64,000 nucleotides of DNA from NCBI RefSeq assembly GCF_009923995.1, contig NZ_RFSK01000033.1, positions 1 to 64,000 on the forward strand. Direction: 5' to 3'. The translations under genes were made by a program, and so were the position numbers. The notes below the pieces were generated by a model. That model made no database searches and had not been told where the DNA came from. It saw only the letters and a list, made by a program, of their open reading frames with translations. Positions 31,865 to 40,861 of this stretch are shown here, one piece after another (positions within the stretch are counted from its first letter, which is position 1; every line of letters starts with the position of its first letter). The stretch comes from Janthinobacterium sp. (GTDB lineage Bacteria > Pseudomonadota > Gammaproteobacteria > Burkholderiales > Burkholderiaceae_D).

Positions 31865-34443
31865 TTGGCATGGCCTCCGATGCGGCGCAGCAAGGTTTCG
31901 ATGCGGCTGGCCGTGCGCGCGTCCGTGACGGCGGGAATCGCGCACAGCTGCATCAGCTGCGACACTTGCGTGAGCGGCTTCTGGCCCGACTTGAGCGACG
32001 ATTGCAGCACTTCCACCTGCATCTTCAGGCGGTCGCGGGCAAATTCCGCGCCGCTGTCGACGCCGGCGACGATTTCCAGGCGCAGCACTTCGTCGAGCAA
32101 GCGGGCCTCGTTGGCCTGCAGCTGCTCCACATAGGCGGCGGCGCCCTCGCCCAGCGCGGTCTGGGCGGCGGCAAAGCGCTGCTGCAGGCTGCGTTCGTAT
32201 TGCGCGTCGAGCGCCGGCAAGGCGCTCCAGCGCCCGCCCCACGCCTGCGCGTCGGCACCGGCATCGCCATCGGCCAGGGCCGCTTCCAGCGCCTGCACCA
32301 GGCGCAGCTTGTCGCGCAGGGCATTCGCCTGCGCCGCGCCGGCGCGCTCGGCGATGGCGTCGGCCTGCGCCTGCACGCCGGCCACGGCTGCCTGGTAGCG
32401 CTGTTCGATCTTCGCTTCGCTGGCGCGCGGCACGGGACCCGTGGCATTCCACGCGCTGCGCGTGTCGCGCAGCAATTGATTGATGGCGGACGTGCGGGCC
32501 TTGTCGTCGCCGTCGGAGATGACGGCCGTTTCCAGGCTGGCGCACAGCGCCTCGCGCGCATGCAGGTGTTCGCGGCGCTCATGGTCGGCCGCATGGGCCG
32601 TTTCCTTGCGCTTGGCAAAGATGTCGTCGCAGGCGGCGCGGAAGCGCTGCCACAGCGCCTGTTCGGCGCGGCGTTCCAGCGGCAGGGCCTTGGCCAGCTC
32701 CTGCCATTTTTCCTGCAAGGCCTTCAGCATGTCGACCGTGTTGCGCTCGGATGGTTTCAGCAGGCCCACTTCGACGATCAGCTGCTCGCGGCGCGCCGTC
32801 TCGATCTGGCGCTGGGTTTCCAGCGGCTTCGACAGGGCGTCCAGCGCAGCGCCAAATTCCCCATCCAGGCGTTTCTTTTCCTTGCGGTCGATGGTGCCCA
32901 GGCGCGTCCACGCCTGGCGCAAACGCTGCGAGGCGGAGGCGACCTGTTTCCAGTCCGTGCTTTCCTGGGCCGCCAGGGCCGCCGTTTCCGCGATCAGTTC
33001 CTGGGCCTTGGCCGCATTGCCATGGCGCTCTTCGGCCAGCTGCTTGAAATGCTGGGCCGCCGGCGCGTAAGCCAGGCTGCAGGCGGCGTCGAAACGTTCC
33101 CACAGGGACTTGGGGGCGGGACCGGACAGGGTGTCGAGCGACTTCCAGCGCTCGCGCAGGCTGCCCACCTTCTTGGCCAGCTCGGCCATCGGCAACTCCT
33201 GCGCCGGCAATTCCTCGCCCGCCTTGACCAGTTCCTCGCGCGAGACATTGCCGCCCCAGCGCGCCCAGTCGGCCAGGCGCTTGAATTCGGCCCGCACGTG
33301 CGCCAGGCGGTCGGCCTGCGCCGGCGTCAGGCGGCCGTGCTTGGTATCGCGCAAGGTCTTGTCATGCTCGGAAGCCACGTGCAGCAAGCCATCCTGCAGG
33401 GCCGCTTCCATGGCGTCCAGCGTCTTGAAGAACTGCTCCGTCGCTTCCTTCGACACGGGCGCGTGTTCCTGGCGCGGCTTGCGCGGCGCGGCGTCCCCTT
33501 CGCCAGGCGCGGCAGCGGCTGGCGCTGCCGCCTGCACGGGCGCCGGCGCGCTGGCCAGCAGGGCCGCGAATTGCTGCTGCAGGCTGTCGGACAGGGGCGA
33601 CTCGGGCAGGCGCGGCAAGGCTTGCCAGGCGCGTTTCAGGGCGGCGGCGTCCAGCGTGGCGGCATCCTGCGCCTGCCATTCGGCCAGGGCAAGCTGGCGC
33701 GCGTCGAACACGGCCTGGTGCTGCTGCAGCGCCTGCAAGGCGGACTGCGCCTGCTCGCGCGCTTGCGTAAAGTCAAGGTCCAGGTGTTTCGGCAGCGAGG
33801 CGCGCTCGGGCGACTGTGCATGCAGGGCGTGCTCGGCGTCGAGGTCCGCCAGCGCCTGCGCCAGCTCGCCGGCGCCCTGGCCATTGCTCGCCAGCGCGCG
33901 CGCGGCGGCGACGGCGTCGATGACGGCGCGCTGCAGCAGCACCTGCGCTTCCAGGCGGGCCGCCAGCGCGGCGCGCGCGGCGGCAAAGTCCGTGGCCAGC
34001 TCGGGCGTGGCCTTGATGACCTGCCATTGACGGTCCAGCTCAGCCACCTGGTTGGGGCTCAGCTTCTCGTCGCTCAACAGGCGCTGGGCGGCGGCGATGC
34101 TGGCCTGGGCGCGCTGCGTTTCGGCCGCCTGGTGGCGGATCAGGTCGATACGGCCCTGCATCAGCTTGGCGACGCGGCGGTCCGTGTTGCGCATGGCCTG
34201 GTGGGCTTTTTCCAGCAGGGGCAGCGAGTGGACATGCTCGGCCGCGATCAGGCGGGCATCGGCAAATTCGCTGGACACGATGAATTCAAGGGCGGCGGCT
34301 TCGTCGCCCGCCACGGCATGGGCACGCGCCACCTGTTCGGCGCGGCGCGATGCGCTCTGCGCCGAGGCGGCGGCCTGTTCTGCCACGACAGGATCGGGTG
34401 CGGCAGTCTTGCTGGCAGAACGTTTGAAAAGAAATTCGAACAT
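31861..34443 (-). CDS. DUF349 repeat protein
   Basis: The protein has 860 residues and is almost wholly alpha-helical and coiled-coil, rich in Ala, Gln, Arg and Glu, without signal peptide. Several repeats of the DUF349 type are visible (for example LRERWKSLDTL..SLWERFDAACSLAY, LKALQEKWQELAKALPLERRAEQALWQRFRAACDDIFAKR). I chose the ATG at 34443 (MFEFLFKRSASK) because upstream codons are not protein-like. DUF349 proteins have no agreed function; their form suggests a structural or scaffold role. It is coupled to moaE through an ATGA overlap. Confidence 0.87.
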   Translation of the reverse strand: MFEFLFKRSASKTAAPDPVVAEQAAASAQSASRRAEQVARAHAVAGDEAAALEFIVSSEFADARLIAAEHVHSLPLLEKAHQAMRNTDRRVAKLMQGRIDLIRHQAAETQRAQASIAAAQRLLSDEKLSPNQVAELDRQWQVIKATPELATDFAAARAALAARLEAQVLLQRAVIDAVAAARALASNGQGAGELAQALADLDAEHALHAQSPERASLPKHLDLDFTQAREQAQSALQALQQHQAVFDARQLALAEWQAQDAATLDAAALKRAWQALPRLPESPLSDSLQQQFAALLASAPAPVQAAAPAAAAPGEGDAAPRKPRQEHAPVSKEATEQFFKTLDAMEAALQDGLLHVASEHDKTLRDTKHGRLTPAQADRLAHVRAEFKRLADWARWGGNVSREELVKAGEELPAQELPMAELAKKVGSLRERWKSLDTLSGPAPKSLWERFDAACSLAYAPAAQHFKQLAEERHGNAAKAQELIAETAALAAQESTDWKQVASASQRLRQAWTRLGTIDRKEKKRLDGEFGAALDALSKPLETQRQIETARREQLIVEVGLLKPSERNTVDMLKALQEKWQELAKALPLERRAEQALWQRFRAACDDIFAKRKETAHAADHERREHLHAREALCASLETAVISDGDDKARTSAINQLLRDTRSAWNATGPVPRASEAKIEQRYQAAVAGVQAQADAIAERAGAAQANALRDKLRLVQALEAALADGDAGADAQAWGGRWSALPALDAQYERSLQQRFAAAQTALGEGAAAYVEQLQANEARLLDEVLRLEIVAGVDSGAEFARDRLKMQVEVLQSSLKSGQKPLTQVSQLMQLCAIPAVTDARTASRIETLLRRIGGHAK

Positions 34444-34624
34444 GACGGGTTTCGCGTGGATCAAAACCACCATCATAACAAAGCCCGGGGTATTGCATCG
34501 GACAGGACTGAACAAGTTATCAAATGAGTAAATCGAACATTTTCCCCATGACGGCGGGCCGCCGCGCCGCCCGAAAACCAGCTCCGCCCCGGACGGCACG
34601 GCGAGGTGGGCGCTTGCTACCCCG

Positions 34625-35278
34625 TCAAGCCTGCGCGCGCAGCGGCTGCGGCGCCGCCAGCCGCGCCGCAGGGGCGTCGGCGCTGGCGCCGGCAGCGGCG
34701 CCCTGCCCGCCAGCCGCCGCCGCGCCCGCCGCCGGCAGGACGAAGGGCAGCACCTGCGCCTTGTCGCGGCGCGCTTCCTGCGCGCGCGCATCGTGGGCCA
34801 GGAATTGATAGGCGATGGCAAACCATGCTTCGCCCACGATCACCTTGCGCGCCAGGGCGAACAGCTCGCGCTCGTCCCTTTCCAGGCGCGCCAGCAAGGC
34901 CGCGCAAAAGGCGTCGATGGCGGCGCACAGCTGCCCGGCCTGCAGTTCCGTACTGTCGATGGCGGCAGCGGCGCGCTGCTGCACGGCATTGATACTTTCC
35001 AGCGCCGCATGGTTCAGGCCGTTAAGCTCGTTGAGCAGGCCGTCCGCATGCGGCGCGGCCTGGCGGATGGCGGGGATCAGGTACATCTCCACCTTGCGCC
35101 AGTAGCCGCCCTGGTAGAGACGGTTCAGCCAGTCGCCCGCGTACTGCAGCTGCGCCAGGCTCAGGCAGTTCTGGTGCCGCAGCTGCACGTGCATGTATTT
35201 CTGAAAAGCCAGCAGGCTCATGCGGATGCTGGCCTGTTCCACTGACAAGGACACCAATATATATGTTGCCGTAAGCAT
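34625..35278 (-). CDS. helical protein of unknown function
   Basis: The protein has 217 residues from the ATG at 35278, which has GGGAGTGAG 6 bases upstream. It is predicted to be largely helical (MHVQLRHQNCLSLAQLQYAGDWLNRLY, AALESINAVQQRAAAAID, ALLARLERDERELFALARKVIVGEAWFAIAY), ending in an Ala/Gly/Pro-rich low-complexity tail. The spacing of His and Glu is faintly like hemerythrin domains, but the full HxxxE set is not evident, so I leave it unnamed. It is monocistronic between the DUF349 gene and the acetyltransferase. Confidence 0.65.
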   Translation of the reverse strand: MLTATYILVSLSVEQASIRMSLLAFQKYMHVQLRHQNCLSLAQLQYAGDWLNRLYQGGYWRKVEMYLIPAIRQAAPHADGLLNELNGLNHAALESINAVQQRAAAAIDSTELQAGQLCAAIDAFCAALLARLERDERELFALARKVIVGEAWFAIAYQFLAHDARAQEARRDKAQVLPFVLPAAGAAAAGGQGAAAGASADAPAARLAAPQPLRAQA

Positions 35279-35392
35279 GCACTCACTCCCAAAGCACGTC
35301 GGACGTATCATCCTGGAAGTGAAAGTGTAAAGACTGCCGACAGGGCCAGGTTTGATCCTGCACAAACCTGCAGCCTGCCACGCGCATCATTT

Positions 35393-38062
35393 TCAGCGCG
35401 GCGGCCGCAAGCCGATGTGCAGGTTGACGACGCCCGGCTCTTCCGACGGCGTGACCTCGCCGCCAAAGCTCTTCACCAGCCGCTGCATGCCCTTGTTGCG
35501 CGCCATGGCCTCGCCCACCAGCGCTTCCGTGCCGCGGCCGCGGAAGTAGTCGACCAGCTTCTCGAACAGGATGTGGCCCAGGCCCTTGCCCTTCAGGGCC
35601 GAGCGCACGGCGATGGCGAAATCGGCGTGGATATTGTCCGGGTCGGCCACGGCGCGCACCACGCCCAGGGTTTCCGGCTTGCCGTCCGGCCCCGTGTGCG
35701 TGGCGATGAAGGCCATGGCGCGGTCGTAATCGATCTGCGTCAGGCGCGCCAGCTGCGACACGGGCAGCTCGCGCATGGACGTGAAAAAGCGCAGGCGCAC
35801 GTCGTCCGGGTCCAGGGCGTGGAACAGCTCCATGTGCTGCGGCGCGTCCTCGGGACGGATGGGGCGCAGCAAAATGGGCTGGTCCATCCACGTCACCTGC
35901 TCTTCCAGCTCCTGCGGATACGGGCGGATGGCCAGGCGGTCGCGCTTCTGGCCCGGCTGCAGGCGGATGCGCGCGTCGAGGGCGATCACGCCATCCGCGT
36001 CGGCCACCAGGGGATTGATGTCGAGTTCGGCCAGCTCGCCGATGTCGGCCACCAGTTCGGCCACCTGGATCAAGGTGTAGCAGATGGCGTCGATGTCGGC
36101 CGGCGGCTGGTTGCGGTAGCCGGCCAGCAGTTTCGACACGCGCGTGCGCGCCAGCATGTCGCGCGCCAGCACCATGTTCAGCGGCGGCAGGCCGATGGCG
36201 TGGTCGGCCGTCACCTCCACGGCGATGCCGCCCTGCCCCACCAGGATGACGGGGCCGAAGGCGGCGTCCGTCGTCACGCCGACGATCAGCTCATGCGACT
36301 GCGGCCGGCGCGCCATCTGCTGCACCGTGAAGCCGTCGATGAGCGCGTCGGGCCGCATGCGGCGCACGCGTTTCTCCATGGCGGCGGCGGCCGTGCGCAG
36401 GATGTCGGGCGTGTCCAGGTCCAGCGCCACGCCGCCCACGTCGGATTTGTGGGCGATGTCGGGCGAATGGATCTTCAGCGCCACCGGGTAGCCGATATCG
36501 GCCGCCACGGCCAGCGCCTCTTCCACGTCGGCCGCCATGCGCGTGGTGGCGACGGGAATGCCGTAGGCGGCGAGGATTTCCTTCGAGCGGCATTCGCCCA
36601 GCACCGTCTGGCCAGCCGCCAGCGCGGCGGCGACGATCTCGCGCACCCGGGCGCGGCGCGGCGTGGCCGACATGGGCAGCTGCGCCGGCACCTGCATCAG
36701 GGTTTCCTGGTTGCGCCGGTACTGCACGATCTGCATGAAGCCGTGCACGGCCTTTTCCGGCGTGTCGTAGGTGGGAATGCCGGCGCGGTTGAGCACCTGG
36801 CGCGCGGGCGCCACGGTGGTGCCGCCCAGCAGGCACGACAGCACCGTGCGCGACGTCGCCTTGATCAGCGGCGTGACGGCTTCGGCGATGTCGATCGACG
36901 AGACCATGGCCGTGGGCGCGTGCAGCAGCAGCAAGGCGTCCGCCTGCGGCTCGTCGAGCAGCGGCGCGATGGCGTCCACATAGCGCTGCACGGCCGAATC
37001 GCCGGGCAGGCCGACGGGATTGTCGTGCGACCAGCCCCGCGGCAGCGCCTTTTCCAGCGCGATGACGGTGTCGGGCGACAGCTCGGCCAGCTTGCCGCCG
37101 CTGCCCACGAGGGCGTCGGTGGCCATCACGCCCAGGCCGCCGCCGTTGCACAGGATCGCCAGGCGCTCGCCCCGCTGCGAGCGGATATGCGTGAGGGTTT
37201 CCACGGCGTCGAAGAGTTCCTCGGCCGAATACACGCGCAGCATGCCGGCGCGGCGGATGGCCGCGTCGTACACGGCGTCCGAACCGGCCAGCGCGCCCGT
37301 GTGCCAGGCCGCCATGGCCGCGCCTTCCGCCTCGCGGCCCGCCTTCAGCACGATGACGGGCTTGCTGCGCGCGGCCGCCCGCGCCGCCGACATGAATTTG
37401 CGCGCCGCATGGATGTCTTCCATGTACAGCAGGATGGCGGCCGTGTCGACGTCGCCGGCCAGGTAGTCGAGCAGGTCGCCGAAATCGATGTCATAGCTGC
37501 CGCCGAGCGAAATGAACTTGGAAAAGCCCACGCCGTGCGCATTGGCCCAGTCCAGCACGCCCGACACCAGCGCGCCCGACTGCGAGACGAAGGCGATCTT
37601 GCCGCTCGTCGCGCCCACGTGGGCGAAGCTGGCGTTCAAGCCCAGTTTCGGCACCAGCAGGCCCATGCTGTTGGGGCCGAGGATGCGCAGCAGGTGCGGC
37701 TTGGCCGCCTTCAGCATGGCCAGGCGCAGCGACTGTTCGCGCGCGGGGTCCAGGCCCGACGTCATGACGATGGCCGCGCGCGTGCCCAGCGCGCCCAGTT
37801 CGCGGATCAGCGCCGTGATGGTGGCGGGCGGCGTGCAGATGATGGCCAGGTCCGGCGCCTTGGGCAGCTGCGCCAGCTTGCGGTAGCATTTCAGGCCCAT
37901 CAGCTCGTCATACTTGGGATTGACGGGCCAGATGTCTCCCTGATAGCCGCCCCCGAGCAGGTTGTACAGGGCGATGGCGCCCAGCTTGTGTTCGCGCGCC
38001 GTGGCGCCGATCAGGGCCACCGAGGCCGGCTTGAACAGCTTGTCGAGATTACGGATACTCAT
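35393..38062 (-). CDS. PatZ/Pka-like protein: ADP-forming acyl-CoA synthetase fused to GNAT acetyltransferase
   Basis: The protein has 889 residues. It has a CoA-binding domain (1-130, starting KPASVALIGATAREHKLG), succinyl-CoA-ligase-like domains (130-460), an ATP-grasp domain (about 490-700) and a C-terminal GNAT domain (about 735-885, with VRSALKGKGLGHILFEKLV as the acetyl-CoA loop). This is the layout of PatZ/Pka, which acetylates lysines on enzymes such as acetyl-CoA synthetase. The segment WHTGALAGSD contains a His at the place of the phospho-His of true ADP-forming synthetases, so the synthetase part may not be dead. It is monocistronic. Confidence 0.92.
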   Translation of the reverse strand: MSIRNLDKLFKPASVALIGATAREHKLGAIALYNLLGGGYQGDIWPVNPKYDELMGLKCYRKLAQLPKAPDLAIICTPPATITALIRELGALGTRAAIVMTSGLDPAREQSLRLAMLKAAKPHLLRILGPNSMGLLVPKLGLNASFAHVGATSGKIAFVSQSGALVSGVLDWANAHGVGFSKFISLGGSYDIDFGDLLDYLAGDVDTAAILLYMEDIHAARKFMSAARAAARSKPVIVLKAGREAEGAAMAAWHTGALAGSDAVYDAAIRRAGMLRVYSAEELFDAVETLTHIRSQRGERLAILCNGGGLGVMATDALVGSGGKLAELSPDTVIALEKALPRGWSHDNPVGLPGDSAVQRYVDAIAPLLDEPQADALLLLHAPTAMVSSIDIAEAVTPLIKATSRTVLSCLLGGTTVAPARQVLNRAGIPTYDTPEKAVHGFMQIVQYRRNQETLMQVPAQLPMSATPRRARVREIVAAALAAGQTVLGECRSKEILAAYGIPVATTRMAADVEEALAVAADIGYPVALKIHSPDIAHKSDVGGVALDLDTPDILRTAAAAMEKRVRRMRPDALIDGFTVQQMARRPQSHELIVGVTTDAAFGPVILVGQGGIAVEVTADHAIGLPPLNMVLARDMLARTRVSKLLAGYRNQPPADIDAICYTLIQVAELVADIGELAELDINPLVADADGVIALDARIRLQPGQKRDRLAIRPYPQELEEQVTWMDQPILLRPIRPEDAPQHMELFHALDPDDVRLRFFTSMRELPVSQLARLTQIDYDRAMAFIATHTGPDGKPETLGVVRAVADPDNIHADFAIAVRSALKGKGLGHILFEKLVDYFRGRGTEALVGEAMARNKGMQRLVKSFGGEVTPSEEPGVVNLHIGLRPPR

Positions 38063-38175
38063 GTTCTGGCCTCATGGATTGCCGGAGCGGGATTGCCGGA
38101 GCGACTATGCGCCAGTGTATAGGATGCGTTGCCGAATAAATTTGACCTTGTCGTGCATTTCGCAAAAAAGCATGG

Positions 38176-39168
38176 CTACCAGCGCGAGCGGTGGCTTTCC
38201 GTCACGCCCGCCAGCTGCGCCACGATGCGCTTGGGCGATTCCGCGCTGGCGCGCACCCAGCCGCTGAAGGTGCCGATGGGCTGGATGTAGCGGCTGGCGG
38301 CGATCCACAGGTTCTTGTCCTCGCGCCGCGCGCCCTCGGGCTTGAAGTGCAGGTCCAGCAGATCGTCGTCCGTCCACACATGCCACGGCGCCAGCGGGTT
38401 GTCGGGATTGAAGTCGAAATGCGCGCGGCCCAGCGCATACAGCTGGCCATCGAGCCACAGCGCGTTTTCATGCGCGCCGAAATAGCCGGCCTGCAGGTTG
38501 AAGCCCAGGTCCAGGCTGTGCGCCGACGCCCAGCGCCATTCCGTCTCGCGCGCCAGCAAGCCGTTCGAGTAATCGAAGCTGGCCACGCCATCGTCCAAGC
38601 TGTAGCCCATGGCGCCGCAGCGCACGTTGCCCCACAGGGGCAGGCCGCCCGACTTTTGCGTGGCGTGCGCGCTGCCGCCCTCGCCCACGGGCCCGATGGC
38701 CAGCAGGGTGGGCGCGACGGGCGGGCCGAATTCCGCTTCGATGCCGAAATGGCCGCAATCGAGCTGCAGGCGGTAGCGGTGCTGCGCTTGCGCCTCGATG
38801 GCGATGTGCTGCGACAGGAAGCGGAAACGGCTGCCGGCAGCCGCATGCGGCGCCACGGAGGCGGAAAGGCCCGGCACGCCATCCTGGGAAAAGCTGGCCA
38901 CGATCCTGCCCTTGTGGCGGTCGAAGGCATAGGCGAACGCCGTGCTGGTCCAGCCCAGCTCGACGATGGCCACGCCGCAGAACACGGCGGGCGTGGACAG
39001 GGCCACGTAATGCCAGCGCTTGTGGTGGAACAGGCGCCAGAGGGCGCCGCGCGCGTGCGGCGGCGCCAGCGCGGCCCAGTCGAAGGCGCCCAGCATGCCC
39101 GCGTAGCGGCCGAAGCGGGGCTGGCCATCCGCGTCGAGCAGATCAGGGGGAGCGGGCGGCAGCATCAT
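38176..39168 (-). CDS. DUF2804 protein
   Basis: The protein has 330 residues and fits the DUF2804 family ([29 protein letters not shown]-like, AIVELGWTSTAFAYAFDR, YSNGLLARETEWRWASAHS, LWLDGQLYALGRAHFDFNP). Conserved Trp, His and Asp are spread along the chain. The ATG overlaps the stop of ycaQ (ATGA), so the two are made together. Function is unknown; the fold is predicted beta-rich, lipocalin- or hydroxyneurosporene-dehydrogenase-like. Confidence 0.85.
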   Translation of the reverse strand: MMLPPAPPDLLDADGQPRFGRYAGMLGAFDWAALAPPHARGALWRLFHHKRWHYVALSTPAVFCGVAIVELGWTSTAFAYAFDRHKGRIVASFSQDGVPGLSASVAPHAAAGSRFRFLSQHIAIEAQAQHRYRLQLDCGHFGIEAEFGPPVAPTLLAIGPVGEGGSAHATQKSGGLPLWGNVRCGAMGYSLDDGVASFDYSNGLLARETEWRWASAHSLDLGFNLQAGYFGAHENALWLDGQLYALGRAHFDFNPDNPLAPWHVWTDDDLLDLHFKPEGARREDKNLWIAASRYIQPIGTFSGWVRASAESPKRIVAQLAGVTESHRSRW

Positions 39169-40490
39169 GCGGCCCGCCTTGCGGCCTGGCCGCCATCCTG
39201 CAGGGCCGCGGCCAGCTGCTGGCCGAACGGCGCCGGCTGCGCCTGCGCAATATCAACCTGCGGACAGGCATGCCAGAGCGCCAGACGCCGCACGGCGCCG
39301 GCCACGTCCTGCACCAGGCGGGGACTGGGGCGCACGCCCTCTTCCAGCGCCAGCGACTTGATCTCGAAGCGCCCCTGCGCGCGGTGCGCCTTGGCGTCCA
39401 GGCGGCCCACGAGCGCGCCGCGGCGCAGGATCGGCAAGGTGAAATAGCCGTACTGGCGCTTCTCGGCCGGCGTATAGCATTCGAGCCGGTAATCAAAGCC
39501 GAACAGTTCCAGTGCCCGGCGCCGGTCCCACACGACGGGGTCGAACGGCGACAGGATCGTCGTCAGGGTGGGCGCCAGCTTGCCGGCCGCCGCCGCCCGC
39601 GCCAGGTCCGCGTGATCGGCATGCACGTACACGGCATCCATCCAGCCGTCCACCGCGTAGCGCAGCAGCGCGCCCTCGTCCACCAGCGCCTGCAGATCGC
39701 GCGCCAGGCTGGCGCGCGGCTGCTTCGTGCGGAAGTAGTCGCTGATCCAGCCGGCCCGCGCCAGGCCCAGCGCCTTCACGCTGGCCAGCAGCAGCCGGCG
39801 CCGCACCTCGTCCTCGGACGGCAGCAAGCCATCGTGCCAGCCGGGCAGCACGCGCTCGGCCAGGTCGTAATAGCGCTGGAAATTGTGGCGCCTGGCGATC
39901 ATCAGCACGCCCGAGGTAAACAGCACTTCCAGCGAGCGCTTTTCCGGCTTCCAGCTCCACCAGCCGCCCGCCTGGCCATCCGTGCGCTCGAAGTCGGCGG
40001 AACGGGCGGCGCCGTTGGCGCGGATGTGGGCCAGCACCGCGGCCACGGCATCGCCCTGCTCGGCCATCCATTTGACGGAGTATTTCCAGCCCATGGCGGC
40101 CGGGTCGAGCATGCGGTGGCGGTACAGCCCGTAATCCTCGATGGGCACGAAGCTCGCTTCGTGGGCCCAGTACTCGAACAGCGCGCCCTCGGCCAGCAGC
40201 TGTTCCAGCCACGGCTGCGGATAGTCGCCCAGGCGGCTCCACAGCACCAGGTAGGGACTGCGCGCCACCACGTGGATGGTATCGATCTGCAGCACGCCCA
40301 TCTGGCGGATGGCGGCCAGCACGTCGGCCTTGACGGCCTTCCTGCGGCGCGCCTGCAGCAGGCCCTGCGCGGCCAGGTGCAGCGCGCGCGCGGCGGCCAG
40401 GGACAGCGCCGGCGTGGGCGGGGATAGCGGTGCGGCGGACGGTATCGGCAAGGTGGGATCTTCCTCAGCAAAAAAGGTGGCGCGCATCAT
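39165..40490 (-). CDS. ycaQ: YcaQ-family crosslink DNA glycosylase
   Basis: The protein has 441 residues of the YcaQ/AlkX (winged-helix HTH_42) family. The catalytic motif of this family, QxD, appears as LQIDTIHVV, and family segments YWAHEASFVPIEDY, GWWSWKPEKRSLEVLFTSGVLMIARR and SPFDPVVWDRRRALELFGFDY follow. These proteins unhook DNA interstrand crosslinks and remove alkylated bases. The start could be either of the two first ATG codons. Together with FAN1 earlier in the window it makes two crosslink-repair enzymes here. Confidence 0.92.
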   Translation of the reverse strand: MMRATFFAEEDPTLPIPSAAPLSPPTPALSLAAARALHLAAQGLLQARRRKAVKADVLAAIRQMGVLQIDTIHVVARSPYLVLWSRLGDYPQPWLEQLLAEGALFEYWAHEASFVPIEDYGLYRHRMLDPAAMGWKYSVKWMAEQGDAVAAVLAHIRANGAARSADFERTDGQAGGWWSWKPEKRSLEVLFTSGVLMIARRHNFQRYYDLAERVLPGWHDGLLPSEDEVRRRLLLASVKALGLARAGWISDYFRTKQPRASLARDLQALVDEGALLRYAVDGWMDAVYVHADHADLARAAAAGKLAPTLTTILSPFDPVVWDRRRALELFGFDYRLECYTPAEKRQYGYFTLPILRRGALVGRLDAKAHRAQGRFEIKSLALEEGVRPSPRLVQDVAGAVRRLALWHACPQVDIAQAQPAPFGQQLAAALQDGGQAARRAA

Positions 40491-40861
40491 GCACGGGCAT
40501 ATCAGGAAGATACCGCATTCTCATCGCCGCTTCCGCATTTTTTCCTGAATTGTATTCATGCTGTCGCGCATTTTCATTCACCTTGCGCACCGCAACAGTG
40601 CAAAAAATGACCGCGACATGACCGCTTCGTGACAACTGCACGGCGGCGCTTGACACGCCCCTGGCGATTCTATAACTTAAGGAAAACATTGCCGTACGGC
40701 AATTAAATACACCTCAGCCTTGCCCGCCCTGCACGCCTTCCATCCCTGCCGCCGGCCGGCCGCAGGGCGCGGCGTGCGCGGCGCCGGTGTCCGACTTGCC
40801 GGAGGGCGGCGCGGAGCAGGCTGGCCAATCCCACTGCATCAATAAAAACCAGGAAGAGAAC
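40491..40861 (+). other. 371-base gene-free region with promoter-like and palindromic elements
   Basis: No convincing gene. On the plus strand TTGACA (40650-40655) and TATAAC (40671-40676), spaced 15 bases, could serve the lipoprotein gene that starts at 40862. A perfect 16-bp palindrome ATTGCCGTACGGCAAT lies at 40688-40703, just downstream of that promoter, where an operator would be expected. A hairpin-prone GC-rich stretch follows (GGCCGGCCGC near 40750), then the RBS AGGAAGAG. Confidence 0.5.

Noticed and set aside
35417-38122. 901-residue frame antisense to the acetyltransferase gene
   Set aside because: Rich in His, Arg, Gly and Gln without domain signatures; a shadow of third-position GC bias.
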